NCBI GenBank assembly: GCA_963755755.1
Contig: CAVWLJ010000021.1
Coordinates: 1 to 64,000 of the forward strand
Length of the DNA: 64,000 bases
Direction of reading: 5' to 3'
Source: DATKNA01 sp963755755
GTDB lineage: Bacteria; Actinomycetota; Actinomycetes; Actinomycetales; Kineosporiaceae
Shown here: in pieces, positions 47,234 through 57,056 of the stretch
How positions within the stretch are numbered: the stretch's first letter is position 1
Layout of the letters: every line of letters starts with the position of its first letter
Notes under the pieces: model-generated
What the model was told of the DNA's origin: nothing
The model's input: only the letters and a program-made list of their open reading frames with translations
Database searches by the model: none
Translations under genes and position numbers: made by a program

Positions 47234-48151
47234 TCAGGTGTGCGTGGGGTGCTCGTGCGCGGCGTGACCGGCGGGCTCGAACTGGAAGGTGGAGTGCTCC
47301 AGGTCGAAGTGACCGGCCAGGCAGCTCTGCAACTCGTCGAGCAGCCGAGGCAGGTGCTCGTCACGGAAGCAGGAGTCGTCGACGACCACGTGCGCGGTGA
47401 GCACCGGCAGATCGCTGGCGACGGAGCTGGCATGCAGGTCGTGGACGTCGCGCACGTGGGGCACGTCGAGGATGTGGGCGCGCACGGCGGCCAGATCCAC
47501 ACCGCGGGGGGTCGACTCCATCAGTACGTCGACCGTCTCCCGCAGCAGCTTCCACGTCCGCGGGAGGATCAGCGCCCCGATCACCAGGGACGCCACCGCG
47601 TCCGCCCGGGTCCACCCGGTGAGCCAGATCGTGACGGCCGCGACCAGGACGGCGATGGACCCCAGCGCGTCGTTGATCACCTCGAGCCGTGCCGCCCGGG
47701 TGTTCAGGTTGCCGCGCCGGATGCGGGACAGCAGCACGACCGACACCACGTTCCCGAGCAGGCCGACGAGGCCGAAGACCAGCATCAGGCCCGACGCGAC
47801 GTCGGGAGGCTCGATCAGCCGGCGGACGCCCTCCACGAGCACGAACGCACCCACGGCCAGGAGCACCGCGGCCTGGGCCGCCGCGGCGAGCACCTCGGCC
47901 CGCCGGTAGCCCCAGGTGCGCCGGGCCGTGGCCGGGCGACCGACCAGCACGGCCGCGATCAGCGCCAGGGTCAGACCCGCGACGTCGGTGAGCATGTGAC
48001 CGGCGTCCGCGAGCAGTGCCAGGGAGCCCGACACGAGAGCGCCGACGACCTCCACGACCAGGATCGTCGCGGTGATCCCCAACACGATCGCGAGCGGTCT
48101 GCGGTGTTCCTGCGCGGCGGCACCGCCGTGGTCGTGTGCGTGGCCGCTCAA
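47234..48151 (-). CDS. Cation diffusion facilitator (zinc/cadmium/cobalt efflux)
   Basis: Intact, about 305 residues. Six helices with the metal-site motifs LLADAGHMLTD (helix 2) and ARLEVINDALGS (helix 5). His-rich ends (SGHAHDHGG at the start, HAAHEHPTHT at the end) fit Zn2+ handling, and the C-terminal ferredoxin-like domain includes VRDVHDLHASSVASDLPVLT. The only in-frame start near the helix bundle is TTG 48151, which overlaps the ArsR stop by four bases (TTGA). It exports divalent metals in exchange for protons. Confidence 0.9.
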   Translation of the reverse strand: MSGHAHDHGGAAAQEHRRPLAIVLGITATILVVEVVGALVSGSLALLADAGHMLTDVAGLTLALIAAVLVGRPATARRTWGYRRAEVLAAAAQAAVLLAVGAFVLVEGVRRLIEPPDVASGLMLVFGLVGLLGNVVSVVLLSRIRRGNLNTRAARLEVINDALGSIAVLVAAVTIWLTGWTRADAVASLVIGALILPRTWKLLRETVDVLMESTPRGVDLAAVRAHILDVPHVRDVHDLHASSVASDLPVLTAHVVVDDSCFRDEHLPRLLDELQSCLAGHFDLEHSTFQFEPAGHAAHEHPTHT

Positions 48152-48519
48152 GAGGGCACCGCCTCGCCGGCCGTACCGTCCGCCTGCGCCGGGCACAGCG
48201 CGACGGCGTTGCCGGTCGCGGCCAGCAGCTCCTCCGCCGCAGCCAGGACGGCCAGCAGCTCCGGCCGCGTCAGCCGGTACAGCATCTGCCGGCCCAGCGG
48301 GCGCCCGTCCACCAGACCGCAGTCGCGCAGGCAGGCCAGGTGCGCGGAGACGGTCGACTGCGCCAGACCCAGCGCCCGGGTCAGGTCGACGACGCGACGC
48401 TCCCCGCGCGCCAGCTCGTGCACGATGGCCAACCGGGTCCCGTCGCCGAGGCTGCGGAACAGCATCACCGCCGGCGAGAGGTCCACGCGGTAGCCCTGGT
48501 CGCGCTGTGCCATCGTCAT
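48148..48519 (-). CDS. ArsR/SmtB-family metal-responsive repressor
   Basis: About 123 residues. HTH LTRALGLAQSTVSAHLACLR with the preceding LFRSLGDGTRLAIVHELARG. The recognition helix is followed by DCGLVDGRPLGRQMLYRL. A single Cys in the recognition-helix region and a later Cys near the end (NAVALCPAQADG) may bind metal, with the classical alpha-5 His/Asp site less obvious. Start is ATG 48519 or 48513. It is translationally coupled to the CDF exporter, the usual metal-sensor arrangement. Confidence 0.88.
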   Translation of the reverse strand: MTMAQRDQGYRVDLSPAVMLFRSLGDGTRLAIVHELARGERRVVDLTRALGLAQSTVSAHLACLRDCGLVDGRPLGRQMLYRLTRPELLAVLAAAEELLAATGNAVALCPAQADGTAGEAVPS

Positions 48520-48635
48520 GGACCGATGATAGCGGTGCTCGTCGCTGCCGTGCTGGATCGGGTGCCGCAGGGTGCTCCGTGCTCGCGGCACGTGACTTAT
48601 CCTGGGAGGGACCGCTCGTCGTCGGGAGTCCGGAC

Positions 48636-49040
48636 ATGGACCTCTTCATCGCGCTGACCTGGTTCGCGGCGCTCGTCCTGCTCGGCTGGGTGCTGCAGTC
48701 GACACCCGTCTGGGTGGCCCGGCTGTGGGCCAAGCTCACCGAGGTGACCCCGCCGGCGCCCGGGAGCGAACCGCTGGACCTGACCCTGCAGTCCAGCCTG
48801 TTCTCGGGTCCCTTCATCCGGGAGCGGCTGGACGCCCTGCACCACGAGCTCCAGCAGCTCGACCGTGACCCGGTCGTCTTCGCGAAGGCGTTCCACACCA
48901 TCGCGGCACGCTCGGCGTACGACGCGCTCGTGGCGGACGCGACCAAGGTCACCGTGCGGCCGCACCACCGAGTCGGGGAGGTCGTCGAGGTCGAGCTGGT
49001 AGGGGCCTCGGACGGGACCTACGAGGTGCTCGAGCGGTAG
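48636..49040 (+). CDS. Membrane-anchored hypothetical protein
   Basis: Intact 134 residues. One N-terminal helix (LFIALTWFAALVLLGWVLQS) is followed by a soluble domain with LTLQSSLFSGPFIRERLDAL, HHELQQLDRDPVVFAKAFHT and a basic VRPHHRVGEVVEVELVGASD tail. GGGAG lies eight bases before the ATG. I do not recognise the family. It ends 5 bases from the convergent flippase-like gene. Confidence 0.65.
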   Translation: MDLFIALTWFAALVLLGWVLQSTPVWVARLWAKLTEVTPPAPGSEPLDLTLQSSLFSGPFIRERLDALHHELQQLDRDPVVFAKAFHTIAARSAYDALVADATKVTVRPHHRVGEVVEVELVGASDGTYEVLER

Positions 49041-49044
49041 CCGG

Positions 49045-51447
49045 TCACACAGCGCCCCGGCGTTGCAGTAGCACGAACGCCCCCCAGCCGATCGGCGCGG
49101 GCAGCCAGAACGTCACCGCCCGGAACGCCAGCACCGCCGGCAGCGCGGCCGAGAGCGGGACGCCGGTCGCGGTCAGGCCTCCGACGAGTGCCGCCTCCAC
49201 GGCACCGAGCCCGCCCGGTGTCGGTGCCGCGTTGCCGAGGGTCGACGCGGCGAGGTACACCACGACGAGAGTGGGGATCGGCAGCGAGGCCCCGAAGGCG
49301 CGCAGCGAGGCGTCCATCGCGAGCAGGTACCCGGTGTTCAGCACCAGGACGCCGACCAGCGCGATGCCGAGCCGCCGGGGGTCGCTGGCGGCGTTGACCA
49401 GTTGCGGGACGGTGCTGCGGACCACCGGCTCGAGCCGGCTGCGGATGAGCCGGCGGGTCGGCCCGATCGCCACCGCGAGGCCGAGGACGACGAGGGCGAC
49501 GACACCGATGGCCAGGACGTTGCCGCTCGGCAGCAGCGTCAGGCGCGAGCCGGAGACCCCGCTCAACCAACCGCAGACGAGAACGATGACGATCGTGACC
49601 GCGATGGTGACCGCCTCGCTGACCGCGATCGCACCGGCCGCCGTGGCGGTGGCCACGCCGGCCTGCTGCAGGTAGCGGATGTTGAGCCCGACGTGGCCCA
49701 CGGCAGGCGGGGTGACCAGCGTGAGGAACGACGACGCGAGCTGCACCTGCGCCGTCCGGAGCAGGGGCAGCCGAACGGGTGAGAACGCGATGCGGGTGAG
49801 GGCGGACCCGAGGTAGGTGAGCGTCACCCCGATGAGCGCGATGCCGAGCCATGGCAGCCTCGCGCTGCGCAGGGTCCCGGCCACGTCCACCGTCGACAGC
49901 TGGCCGGCGAGCACGTACGCGGCGGCGGCACCCCCGACGATGCTGATGACGGTGCGGGCCCGCAGGCGTTCGAGCCGCGGCGACTCGACGTGGACGGCCG
50001 GCGACTGCGAGCCCCGCAGGGCCGCCCGCAGGCGCTCCGTCAGGGACGTGCCGCGGATGGCCCGGCGGACCGGACGCGGCAGCGCCAGCGGCTGCAGCAG
50101 AGCGGCGAGTCGCGCCTCGGAGCCTGGCGTGCCGCCGTAGCCGGCACGCAGCGTCCGGACGGCCACGTCCGGGCCGAGCTGCCGGGCCACGGCGACGAGC
50201 AGGGCGACGACGTCGAGCTCGCGCTGCAGCTCCGTCGCCGCGGGCTGCGCCGCCGTGAGATCGGCGAAGCCCGCCCGGCCGTCGGGGAGCACGACGACGA
50301 CGTCGGCGGTGAGCGCTCCGTGCGCGAGCCCGGCGTCGTGCAGGGCGCGCAACGCCCGCCACGCGTTCTCGGCCGCCTGCTCCGGCAGGGCCGCGGCGGG
50401 GAGCGGCGTCCCGACGAGTGGCCGCTCGACCTGCACGAGCGCGGGTCCGGCGGCCAGCAGGGCGAGCACGCGCGAGGTGGGGACGCCGGCGGAGCCGGCG
50501 AGCGCGCCGCTGAGTGCCTGCCGCTCCAGCTGTCCCCGCACCGAGAGCGCCGGACGGCCGACCGCGGCCGGCCGGAGCAGGACCACCCGCCAGGCGCGCC
50601 GCGCGAAGGGCACGCCGCGCAGGTCGGGGTCGATGACGCCGACCACGAGGTCCTCCCCGTCGAGGCGCTCGGCGGTGTACCGGGCGAAGCCCGCCGTCCG
50701 CTCCGCCTCCTCCTCGCGCAGCGCCGCCAGCCGCCAGCCGGCACGCTCGAGGACCGACCGGACCAGGTCCGTCGGCGGGTGCGCCGGGACCACGCCGCCG
50801 GCGACGCGCATGACCAGCCCGGCCGTCGATCCCAGCAGCACGGCGTACACGGCGCTGGGCAGCGTCAGCGATCCGAGCCCGACCGCGCACAGCAGCGCCG
50901 CGAGGAGCACCAGCCGCGCCGGAAGCAGCCACCGCCGGCGCTGCAGATCCGCGCCGACGACGAACGCCACCGCCGCGGTGATGGGCAGGCCCGCCGCCTG
51001 GTCCCGCGGGCCGACGAGCACCGCCCCGGCCTGTCCGCCGGCCACCACGCGCACGAGCAGTGTCACCAGGAGACCGGCGACGACGGCGCCCGCGCAGGCG
51101 AGCACCGCGGAGGTCAGCGCGAACCGCCGCCAGCGCACGGCGTCCACGACGACGGCCGCCAGCACGGTGAGGACGCCCAGCGAGGCGAGGACGTCCGCGA
51201 TCGACAGCAGCGTCCGGGGCAGGCCCGGCCCCGAGCCGGGCACGAGCTCGGCGACGTCCGTGAGCGCCTGCGGCGCGACCGCGGCCAGCAGGACGATGCC
51301 TGCGAGACCCGCCCCCGAGAGCAGCAGCCACACCACGTCGAGCGCCCGGCGGATGCGAGGCCGGGGCCAGTAGGCCCGCCACCCGCGGCCGCCCGGGCGC
51401 GCGCCGACGCGACCCGAAGGCTCGGTCCGCGTCGGGGTGGTGGACAT
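49045..51447 (-). CDS. Flippase-like membrane protein (UPF0104/LPG_synthase_TM) with pseudokinase-like middle
   Basis: Intact 800 residues. Residues 1-220 carry about six helices. Residues about 230-480 resemble a protein-kinase/APH fold: RALRALHDAGLAHGALTADV and then LPDGRAGFADLTAAQPAAT stand where HxDxxxxN and DFG would be, with both catalytic acids missing or changed. Residues 500-800 form the UPF0104 helix bundle with SSFLTLVTPPAVGHVGLNIR, VSEAVTIAVTIVIVLVCGWL and NAAPTPGGLGAVEAALVGG. The C-terminal family includes the MprF-type lipid flippase domain. Confidence 0.82.
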   Translation of the reverse strand: MSTTPTRTEPSGRVGARPGGRGWRAYWPRPRIRRALDVVWLLLSGAGLAGIVLLAAVAPQALTDVAELVPGSGPGLPRTLLSIADVLASLGVLTVLAAVVVDAVRWRRFALTSAVLACAGAVVAGLLVTLLVRVVAGGQAGAVLVGPRDQAAGLPITAAVAFVVGADLQRRRWLLPARLVLLAALLCAVGLGSLTLPSAVYAVLLGSTAGLVMRVAGGVVPAHPPTDLVRSVLERAGWRLAALREEEAERTAGFARYTAERLDGEDLVVGVIDPDLRGVPFARRAWRVVLLRPAAVGRPALSVRGQLERQALSGALAGSAGVPTSRVLALLAAGPALVQVERPLVGTPLPAAALPEQAAENAWRALRALHDAGLAHGALTADVVVVLPDGRAGFADLTAAQPAATELQRELDVVALLVAVARQLGPDVAVRTLRAGYGGTPGSEARLAALLQPLALPRPVRRAIRGTSLTERLRAALRGSQSPAVHVESPRLERLRARTVISIVGGAAAAYVLAGQLSTVDVAGTLRSARLPWLGIALIGVTLTYLGSALTRIAFSPVRLPLLRTAQVQLASSFLTLVTPPAVGHVGLNIRYLQQAGVATATAAGAIAVSEAVTIAVTIVIVLVCGWLSGVSGSRLTLLPSGNVLAIGVVALVVLGLAVAIGPTRRLIRSRLEPVVRSTVPQLVNAASDPRRLGIALVGVLVLNTGYLLAMDASLRAFGASLPIPTLVVVYLAASTLGNAAPTPGGLGAVEAALVGGLTATGVPLSAALPAVLAFRAVTFWLPAPIGWGAFVLLQRRGAV

Positions 51448-51514
51448 GACCCCAGCTTGCCCGACCGCGAGCGGGCTCGTGATCCTGGTTCGGCTCGCCG
51501 GCGGGGCGGGGCCG

Positions 51515-53077
51515 TCAGTGCAGCTGGCGGGGGACTGCGGAGACGGCCGCGAACCGGTCCTTGCCGGAGGCCTTCGCCTCCATCAGCGCCTGCTCTGCCA
51601 GCAGGATGACCTCGCCGGGCACGGGCTCGGGGCGCCGCGTCCGGTCAACGGCCAGGCCGACGCTCGCCGTGATGGGCAATGGCTGGCCGCCCACGTTGAC
51701 GACCGTGCGCAAGCTCTCGACGATGCGCTGCGCCACCCGCTCGGGCGCCTGGTGACCGGCCTCGAGCAACACCGCGAACTCGTCGTCGCGCAGCCGGGCG
51801 ACGCTGTCGGCGGCGCGGACGGACCTGCGCAACCGGTCCGCCACCTCGACGAGGACGTCGTCGGCGGCGGCGTCGCCCAGGCCCCGGTTGAGCGAGTCGA
51901 AGTCGTCGATGTCGACGACGAGCACGGCCCGGGGCTGGCCGTCGCGGCCGGCCCGGCGCAGGGCCTGACGCAGCCGGTCCTCGAAGAGCGGCGCGGTGGC
52001 CAGCCCGGTCAGCGGATCGTTGTAGCCGCGGCGGCTGAGCTCCGCCTCGCCCGCCTCGACCGCGGTGAGCAGCTCCCGGTTCTCGCTGAGGAGGAGGAAC
52101 TGGCGGATCGTGACGGCCACGACGATGACCATCGTCGAGAGCACCTCGACGAGGTTCAGGCTGTTCCCCTGGAGCAGCGTGCCGAAGACGAAGAGCAGGC
52201 CGATCCCGGCGGGCACGTAGGGCAGCGCGAGGCGTCGCCAGCTGGCGACCGGGCGCCGCGTCCGGGAGAGCGGCGACGCCCCGAGGGCCAGGCCCGCCAC
52301 CCCGATCGCCAGGAAGCCGGCGAACCACCCGACGTCGATCAGCCCACCGGAGGAGTAGGAGCCCGTCGACGTCCCGTACATGAAGGCGCTGTCCGCGATC
52401 GCCAGCGAGACCAGGCCGGCCGAGAGGATGAGCAGCGACGCCCGGTTGGTCGGGGCCGCGCGGGTGAGGAGGACGACGACCAGCGCGACCATGACGACGT
52501 CGCCGACCGGGTAGGCCGCTCCGATGACGGCGGCCGCGGTGTTCTCGCCGCCGGCCTCGATGGTCGCTCCGAGGCTCGTCGCCCAGGAGATGATCAGCAG
52601 CCCGGCGCCGATGAGTGCGCCGTCGAGCAACCCGGTCAGCCGGTCACGCCCCTGCGCGGCTCCGACCGGCCACACGAGCAGACCGATGCCGGCGAGCACC
52701 GGAAGCAGCAGGAACCCGGCGTCCGCGAGCGACGGGAAGGGGACCTCCTCGCCCAGGATCACCTCGTAGCCGGTCCAGACCGCCTGGCCCCAGGCCCAGG
52801 CGAAGACCCCGGCACTGATGAGGATCCAGCTGGCCGCAAGCCGCTGGCGGTCCGTGCGCCAGGCGCGCAACGCCCCCCACGCCGCACCGCAGCCGCCGAG
52901 CGTGGCCGCGGTGAGCTGACCGAGGTCGGTGAACGCCGTGAGCGTGCTCTCGCTGAACGGCTTCGTCACGAGGACGAAGCCGTTCACGACGACGAGCACC
53001 GCGGCGCCGACTGCAGCCACCCGCCATGCGCGGCCCGACCTGAGATCCGGTCGCCGGTCTGTCACCTGATCGAGCAC
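51515..53077 (-). CDS. Membrane GGDEF-domain protein with degenerate active site
   Basis: Intact 520 residues from GTG 53077 with AGGAG six bases upstream. About eight to ten hydrophobic segments occupy residues 20-325. The GGDEF domain starts with NDPLTGLATAPLFEDRLRQA, has VLVVDIDDFDSLNRGLGDAA, and ends SVGLAVDRTR...ALMEAKASGKDRF. The signature reads LRDDEFAVLLE in place of RxGGDEF, so both glycines are replaced. Cyclase activity is doubtful; it may bind GTP or c-di-GMP as a sensor. No EAL domain. Confidence 0.88.
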   Translation of the reverse strand: MLDQVTDRRPDLRSGRAWRVAAVGAAVLVVVNGFVLVTKPFSESTLTAFTDLGQLTAATLGGCGAAWGALRAWRTDRQRLAASWILISAGVFAWAWGQAVWTGYEVILGEEVPFPSLADAGFLLLPVLAGIGLLVWPVGAAQGRDRLTGLLDGALIGAGLLIISWATSLGATIEAGGENTAAAVIGAAYPVGDVVMVALVVVLLTRAAPTNRASLLILSAGLVSLAIADSAFMYGTSTGSYSSGGLIDVGWFAGFLAIGVAGLALGASPLSRTRRPVASWRRLALPYVPAGIGLLFVFGTLLQGNSLNLVEVLSTMVIVVAVTIRQFLLLSENRELLTAVEAGEAELSRRGYNDPLTGLATAPLFEDRLRQALRRAGRDGQPRAVLVVDIDDFDSLNRGLGDAAADDVLVEVADRLRRSVRAADSVARLRDDEFAVLLEAGHQAPERVAQRIVESLRTVVNVGGQPLPITASVGLAVDRTRRPEPVPGEVILLAEQALMEAKASGKDRFAAVSAVPRQLH

Positions 53078-53153
53078 GTTGTCTCCTGTGGCAGCGAGGG
53101 TCCGAGATCGCAGGCTAGAGATCTCCGACGGCGATTGACACCCCTTTCGTGAG

Positions 53154-53173
53154 AAAAGCGCGATAAATCGCGC
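53154..53173 (-). terminator. Rho-independent terminator of the hydroxyquinol operon
   Basis: On the minus strand, GCGCGAT-TT-ATCGCGC is followed by TTTT. It lies 37 bases after the dioxygenase stop and is one of the few hairpins here with a U-tract. Confidence 0.75.
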
Positions 53174-53209
53174 CTGATGACCGCTTTCGTCCCGAATGTG
53201 CGGATCCTG

Positions 53210-54090
53210 TCATCCCGCGGGGGCGAGGACCACGTCGAACTCCACCCGGGTCCAGGAGCGGCCCGCGAGGTCGCGGCCGTCCGGAGTCGGCGCCTGCGGG
53301 GACTGCCGCTCGAAGTCCAGGACGAGGGAGTCGCGCACGCCGAACACGCTGTCACTGGCCAGCAGGGCGTCGCCGCGGACGAACACGTGCGTCACCAGCG
53401 TGCGCCGCCCGGGGGCGCGAACCAGGAAGTGCAGGTGCGAGGCGCGCATCGGGGACCGGCCCGTCGCGGCGAGCAGAGCGCCGACAGGGCCGTCGTCCGG
53501 GATCGGGTACGGCGTGGGGGTCAGCGCCCAGAAGCGGTAGCGGCCCTCGGAGTCCGCGGTCAGGTGCGCCGCGCGCCGCGACCCGGTCGTCGCCGTACTG
53601 GACGTCGTAGAAACCGTCCTCGTCGGCCTCCCACACCTCGATGTCGGCGTGCGGGACGGGCCGGCCGTCGGTGTCGGTGACGCGACCCTCGACCCAGCAC
53701 GGCTCGCCCGGAGCTCCGCCGGCGATGTCCCCGCCCGACGGGATCCGGGGGGCCCCGTCGAGGAAGAACGGGCCGAACACGGTGGCCTCCGTAGCGTCGC
53801 GGTAGGCCTCGTTGTTGATCGGTGACGACCTGCATCGAGGCGCCCAGGACGTCGGAGAGCAGGATGAACTCCTGGCGCCGGTCGTCGGTGATGTGCCCGA
53901 CGGCGGTGAGGAACTCGACGGCCCGGCGCCACTCGTCCTCGGTCAGCCGCACCTCGCGCAGGAAGGCGTGCAGGTGCCGGGTGAGCGCCTGGACCAGCTC
54001 CTTCAGGCGAGGGTCGGGGGCGCCGGCGAACGACGCGGCCACGCGGTCGGCCAGCTCGGCCTCGCGCTCCTGCTGCTCCGGGCTGGTCAC
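53210..54090 (-). CDS. Hydroxyquinol 1,2-dioxygenase (intradiol), frameshifted
   Basis: About 290 residues. Fe(III) enzyme opening hydroxyquinol to maleylacetate. The N-terminal helical domain includes LTRHLHAFLREVRLTEDEWR and ITDDRRQEFILLSDVLGASM. The catalytic part has GRPVPHADIEVWEADEDGFY (first Tyr), RYRFWALTPTPYPIPDDGPV (second Tyr), and SHLHFLVRAPGRRTLVTHVF (two His). Frameshifts near 53810 and 53580. GTG 54090 overlaps the reductase stop by four bases. The hydroxyquinol rather than catechol call rests mainly on the neighbours. Confidence 0.85.
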
Positions 54091-55140
54091 GGCTCCGCTC
54101 CTTCCCACGCCCGGTGCAGCACCTCCACGAGGTCGTCCCGGGTCACCGTCCTGGGGTTGCCCGGCGGTACCTCGCGCAGCACCGCGTCGGCGGCGGCCGG
54201 GACGTCGCTCTCACGCAGACCGTAGTCGCGCAGCGCGCGCGGCGCGTCGACCTCCGCCCGCAGCCGCTGCAGCCCGTCCAGCGCCGACGGCGCGTCGAAG
54301 GCCGCCGCCATGCGCCGCTCCGCGTCCGGTACCGAGGGCGCGTTGAAGGCGAGCACGTACGGCAGCACGACCGCATGGGTCTGGGCGTGCGGCAGGTCGT
54401 ACATCCCGCCCAGCACGTGACAGATCTTGTGGTGCAGCGCCGGAACCCGCCGAGGCGAACGCGACGGCGGCGAGGTAGGCGCCGCAGAGCGTCCGCTCGC
54501 GGCCGTCGAGACCCCGCGGATCGCGGACCACCTCGGGGAGCCCGCTCCGGAGCGCGCGGATGCCCTCCACCGCGAGGGCCTGGTCGACGGGGTCGGTGCG
54601 GGGCGCCCACATGGAGTCGACGCAGTGCGCCAGGGCGTTGAGGCCGGAGGCCACGCTCATGCCGACGGGCAGCGTCAGCAGCAGGGTCGCGTCGTAGACG
54701 ATCACGCGCGGCAGCACCCGCGGGTCGGCGCCCGTGGTCTTGCGGCCCCCCTCGGTCAGCCCCCAGACGGCGGTGGCCTCAGAACCGGCGTACGTGGTCG
54801 GCACCGCCACGATGGGAAGCCCTGAGGTCAACGCGACGGCCTTCGCGAGGCCGGTCGTGGAGCCCCCGCCGATGCTGACGAGAGCGTCCACGTCGTGCTC
54901 CTCGGCCGCGGCGCGGGCCCGGTCGGCCACCTCGACGGGCACGTGCATGACGACCTCGGTGTGCCGCAGGGCCACCGGCAGGCCGGCGACGAGCCCCTCG
55001 GCGAGCGTCGCCTCCGCCTCTCCCGCGATGACCATGAGCCGGCCGACCCCGAGCCGGCCGACCTCGTCCGCCAGGGTCTGCGCGGCCGAGGACGCCGCGA
55101 ACACCACCCGCTGCGGCAGCGTGTCGTGCGTGAACCTCAC
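54087..55140 (-). CDS. Maleylacetate reductase (iron-type alcohol dehydrogenase family)
   Basis: About 350 residues. NAD-binding region ALVSIGGGSTTGLAKAVALT and VAVPTTYAGSEATAVWGLTE are maleylacetate reductase marks, followed by SGLNALAHCVDSMWAPRTDP and the later MYDLPHAQTHAVVLPYVLAF. Reduces maleylacetate to 3-oxoadipate. One frameshift near 54440. GTG 55140 overlaps the monooxygenase stop (GTGA), and its own stop overlaps the dioxygenase start, giving a tightly coupled three-gene operon. Confidence 0.9.
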
Positions 55141-56939
55141 GCCGCGGCTCCCCGGCCGAGGACCGACGACAGCGCCGACAGCAGCGCGCCCTCCGGGTCG
55201 CGCGGCAGGCGCACCGACCGCCAGCCGATGTGCTTGTCGGGCCGGACGAGGAGGGCTCCCTCCTCCTCGACCTCCCGCAGCCGCGCCCAGTCGTCGTAGA
55301 GGTCGGTGACGTCGCGCCCCGGTCCGATGACGACGGCTCCGAGCGGGACGCCGAGCTTCTCCGCGACCTGCTGCGCGGCGGCGACCCACGGCTCCCCGGC
55401 GATCCCCGTGAGCAGCGTGAACCGGGTCATCGGCGCGAGGTCGAGGGTGGAGACCTTGTAGGTGCCGTCCCCGACCCAGGCGTGCGGCAGCCGCGAGCCC
55501 GGGACGGTGGAGGGTTCGTAGTACAGCTCGGGGTCCCGGGTGGGCTCCGGACGACGGCTGCCGTCGCCGACGACCGCGGCGGAGCCGTAGAACTGCCCGA
55601 GCTCGACGCCGTGTGCGTTGAACTCGTAGTTCTTGAGCTCCATCGCCTCGACGAGCGCGGCCCGCTTCGCGGCGCCCGCCGGCGTGTTCGCCTTGCGCTC
55701 CTCGATCCGGGCGGCCATCTGCGCCTCGTCCTCGGCGTCGAGGAGGCCGAGGACCTCGAAGAACTGCACGAACTCCCGGCTGGACTTGTTGGCCCGGGTG
55801 ACGATCTGCCTGGCGACCGGGGCCCGCTCCACCGAGTACGTGTCCAGCAGCGAGGGCGCGGCCTGCCCGCGCAGGACGGCCGCGAGCTTCCAGGCGAGGT
55901 TGTACGAGTCCTGGATCGAGGTGTTCGAGCCGAGGCCGTTGCTCGGCGGATGCCGGTGGACGGCGTCCCCGACGCAGAACACCCGGCCGCGCTGGAGGTG
56001 CGTGGCGTACATCTCGTTGTTGCCCCACAGCGAGGTACCCGTGATCTGGACCTCGATGTCGGGCAGGCCGAGCAGGTTCCGGACGATCTGCACGGCGGCC
56101 GCCTCGTCGACGACCGGCGGCGGGCGGGAGATGTCGTAGCCCCAGACGATCAGCCACTCGTTCCACGGCCGGACCATCCGGACCAGCCCGGCACCGATGC
56201 CCCCCACGTTGGAGCCCGGCTGGATCACCCAGTACAGCACTGACGGCCGGTGACCGACCCACGCGGAGATGTCCGCCCTGAACGTGATGTTCATGGAGCC
56301 GGCGATGTCCATCGCGCCCTCCATCGGGAGGTTGACGTCGCCGGCGACCTTCGAGCGCGCGCCGTCCGCGCCGACGAGGTACTTCGCCCGGATCATGTGG
56401 TCCCGGCCGGTCAGCCGGTCGCGGACGTGCACGTCGACGCCGTCGGCGTCCTGCCGGTGGCCGAGGTACTCCGTCGAGAACCGGGCCTGCGTGCCGCGCA
56501 TCGCGGCGTTCCGGACGAGGATCGGTTCGAGGTAGGTCTGCGGGATGTCCACGGGCAGGCACGGCGAGGCGAGCCGGTAGTCGCCCTCACGCACCGGGTG
56601 CGTGCCCCAGGTACGGATCCGCCCGATCTCCTCCCCCGCGATCGACGTGCAGAACACGGTGTCGCCCATGAGCTCGTGCGGTGTCGCGTCCGCCTGCACC
56701 TGGTCCTCGATGCCCAGGTCCCGGAAGATCTCCATCGCCCGCTGATTGGTGATGTGCGCCCGCGGCGTGTTCGCCGTCCAGCGATATTTCGTGATCATGA
56801 TGTTCGGGATGCCGAGCGTCGCGAGGAAGAGCGCAGCGGAGGCTCCGGCCGGGCCCGACCCGACGACCACCACGTCCGTCTCGGTCGCCCGCCCCGGGGG
56901 GAGCTGCGTCTCGGCCATGCCGTCGTCGAACTCCGCCAC
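55137..56939 (-). CDS. FAD-dependent phenol/resorcinol-type hydroxylase
   Basis: Intact 600 residues. Class-A flavin hydroxylase with TDVVVVGSGPAGASAALFLA (FAD motif), AKYLVGADGARSKVAGDVNL (DG motif) and VFCVGDAVHRHPPSNGLGSN (second FAD motif). The last about 130 residues are the thioredoxin-like domain of the TfdB/PheA group. In this operon it most likely forms hydroxyquinol from resorcinol or a related phenol; the exact substrate is inferred. GTG 56939 is chosen (GAGG eight bases upstream); ATG 56918 is possible. Confidence 0.88.
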   Translation of the reverse strand: MAEFDDGMAETQLPPGRATETDVVVVGSGPAGASAALFLATLGIPNIMITKYRWTANTPRAHITNQRAMEIFRDLGIEDQVQADATPHELMGDTVFCTSIAGEEIGRIRTWGTHPVREGDYRLASPCLPVDIPQTYLEPILVRNAAMRGTQARFSTEYLGHRQDADGVDVHVRDRLTGRDHMIRAKYLVGADGARSKVAGDVNLPMEGAMDIAGSMNITFRADISAWVGHRPSVLYWVIQPGSNVGGIGAGLVRMVRPWNEWLIVWGYDISRPPPVVDEAAAVQIVRNLLGLPDIEVQITGTSLWGNNEMYATHLQRGRVFCVGDAVHRHPPSNGLGSNTSIQDSYNLAWKLAAVLRGQAAPSLLDTYSVERAPVARQIVTRANKSSREFVQFFEVLGLLDAEDEAQMAARIEERKANTPAGAAKRAALVEAMELKNYEFNAHGVELGQFYGSAAVVGDGSRRPEPTRDPELYYEPSTVPGSRLPHAWVGDGTYKVSTLDLAPMTRFTLLTGIAGEPWVAAAQQVAEKLGVPLGAVVIGPGRDVTDLYDDWARLREVEEEGALLVRPDKHIGWRSVRLPRDPEGALLSALSSVLGRGAAA

Positions 56940-57056
56940 CGATCAGCCTCCGCGCCGTCGCGATGGAACCCCTCACCGGCAGCAGTGTGCGGGCGTGATC
57001 GGGGTCGGCGGCAAGGGCTGGGGGCGGATGTGGCGGAAACCCCCGGCAATGGCGGA

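Noticed and set aside
53135..53167. TTGACA followed by GATAAA as a sigma-70-type promoter
   Set aside because: The spacing is about 21 bases, too long, and no plus-strand gene follows. The second element is part of a terminator stem.
53210..53226. TCATCCC followed by GCGGGGGCGA resembling the dyad motif
   Set aside because: It coincides with the dioxygenase stop codon, its right half is poor, and no gene start lies nearby.
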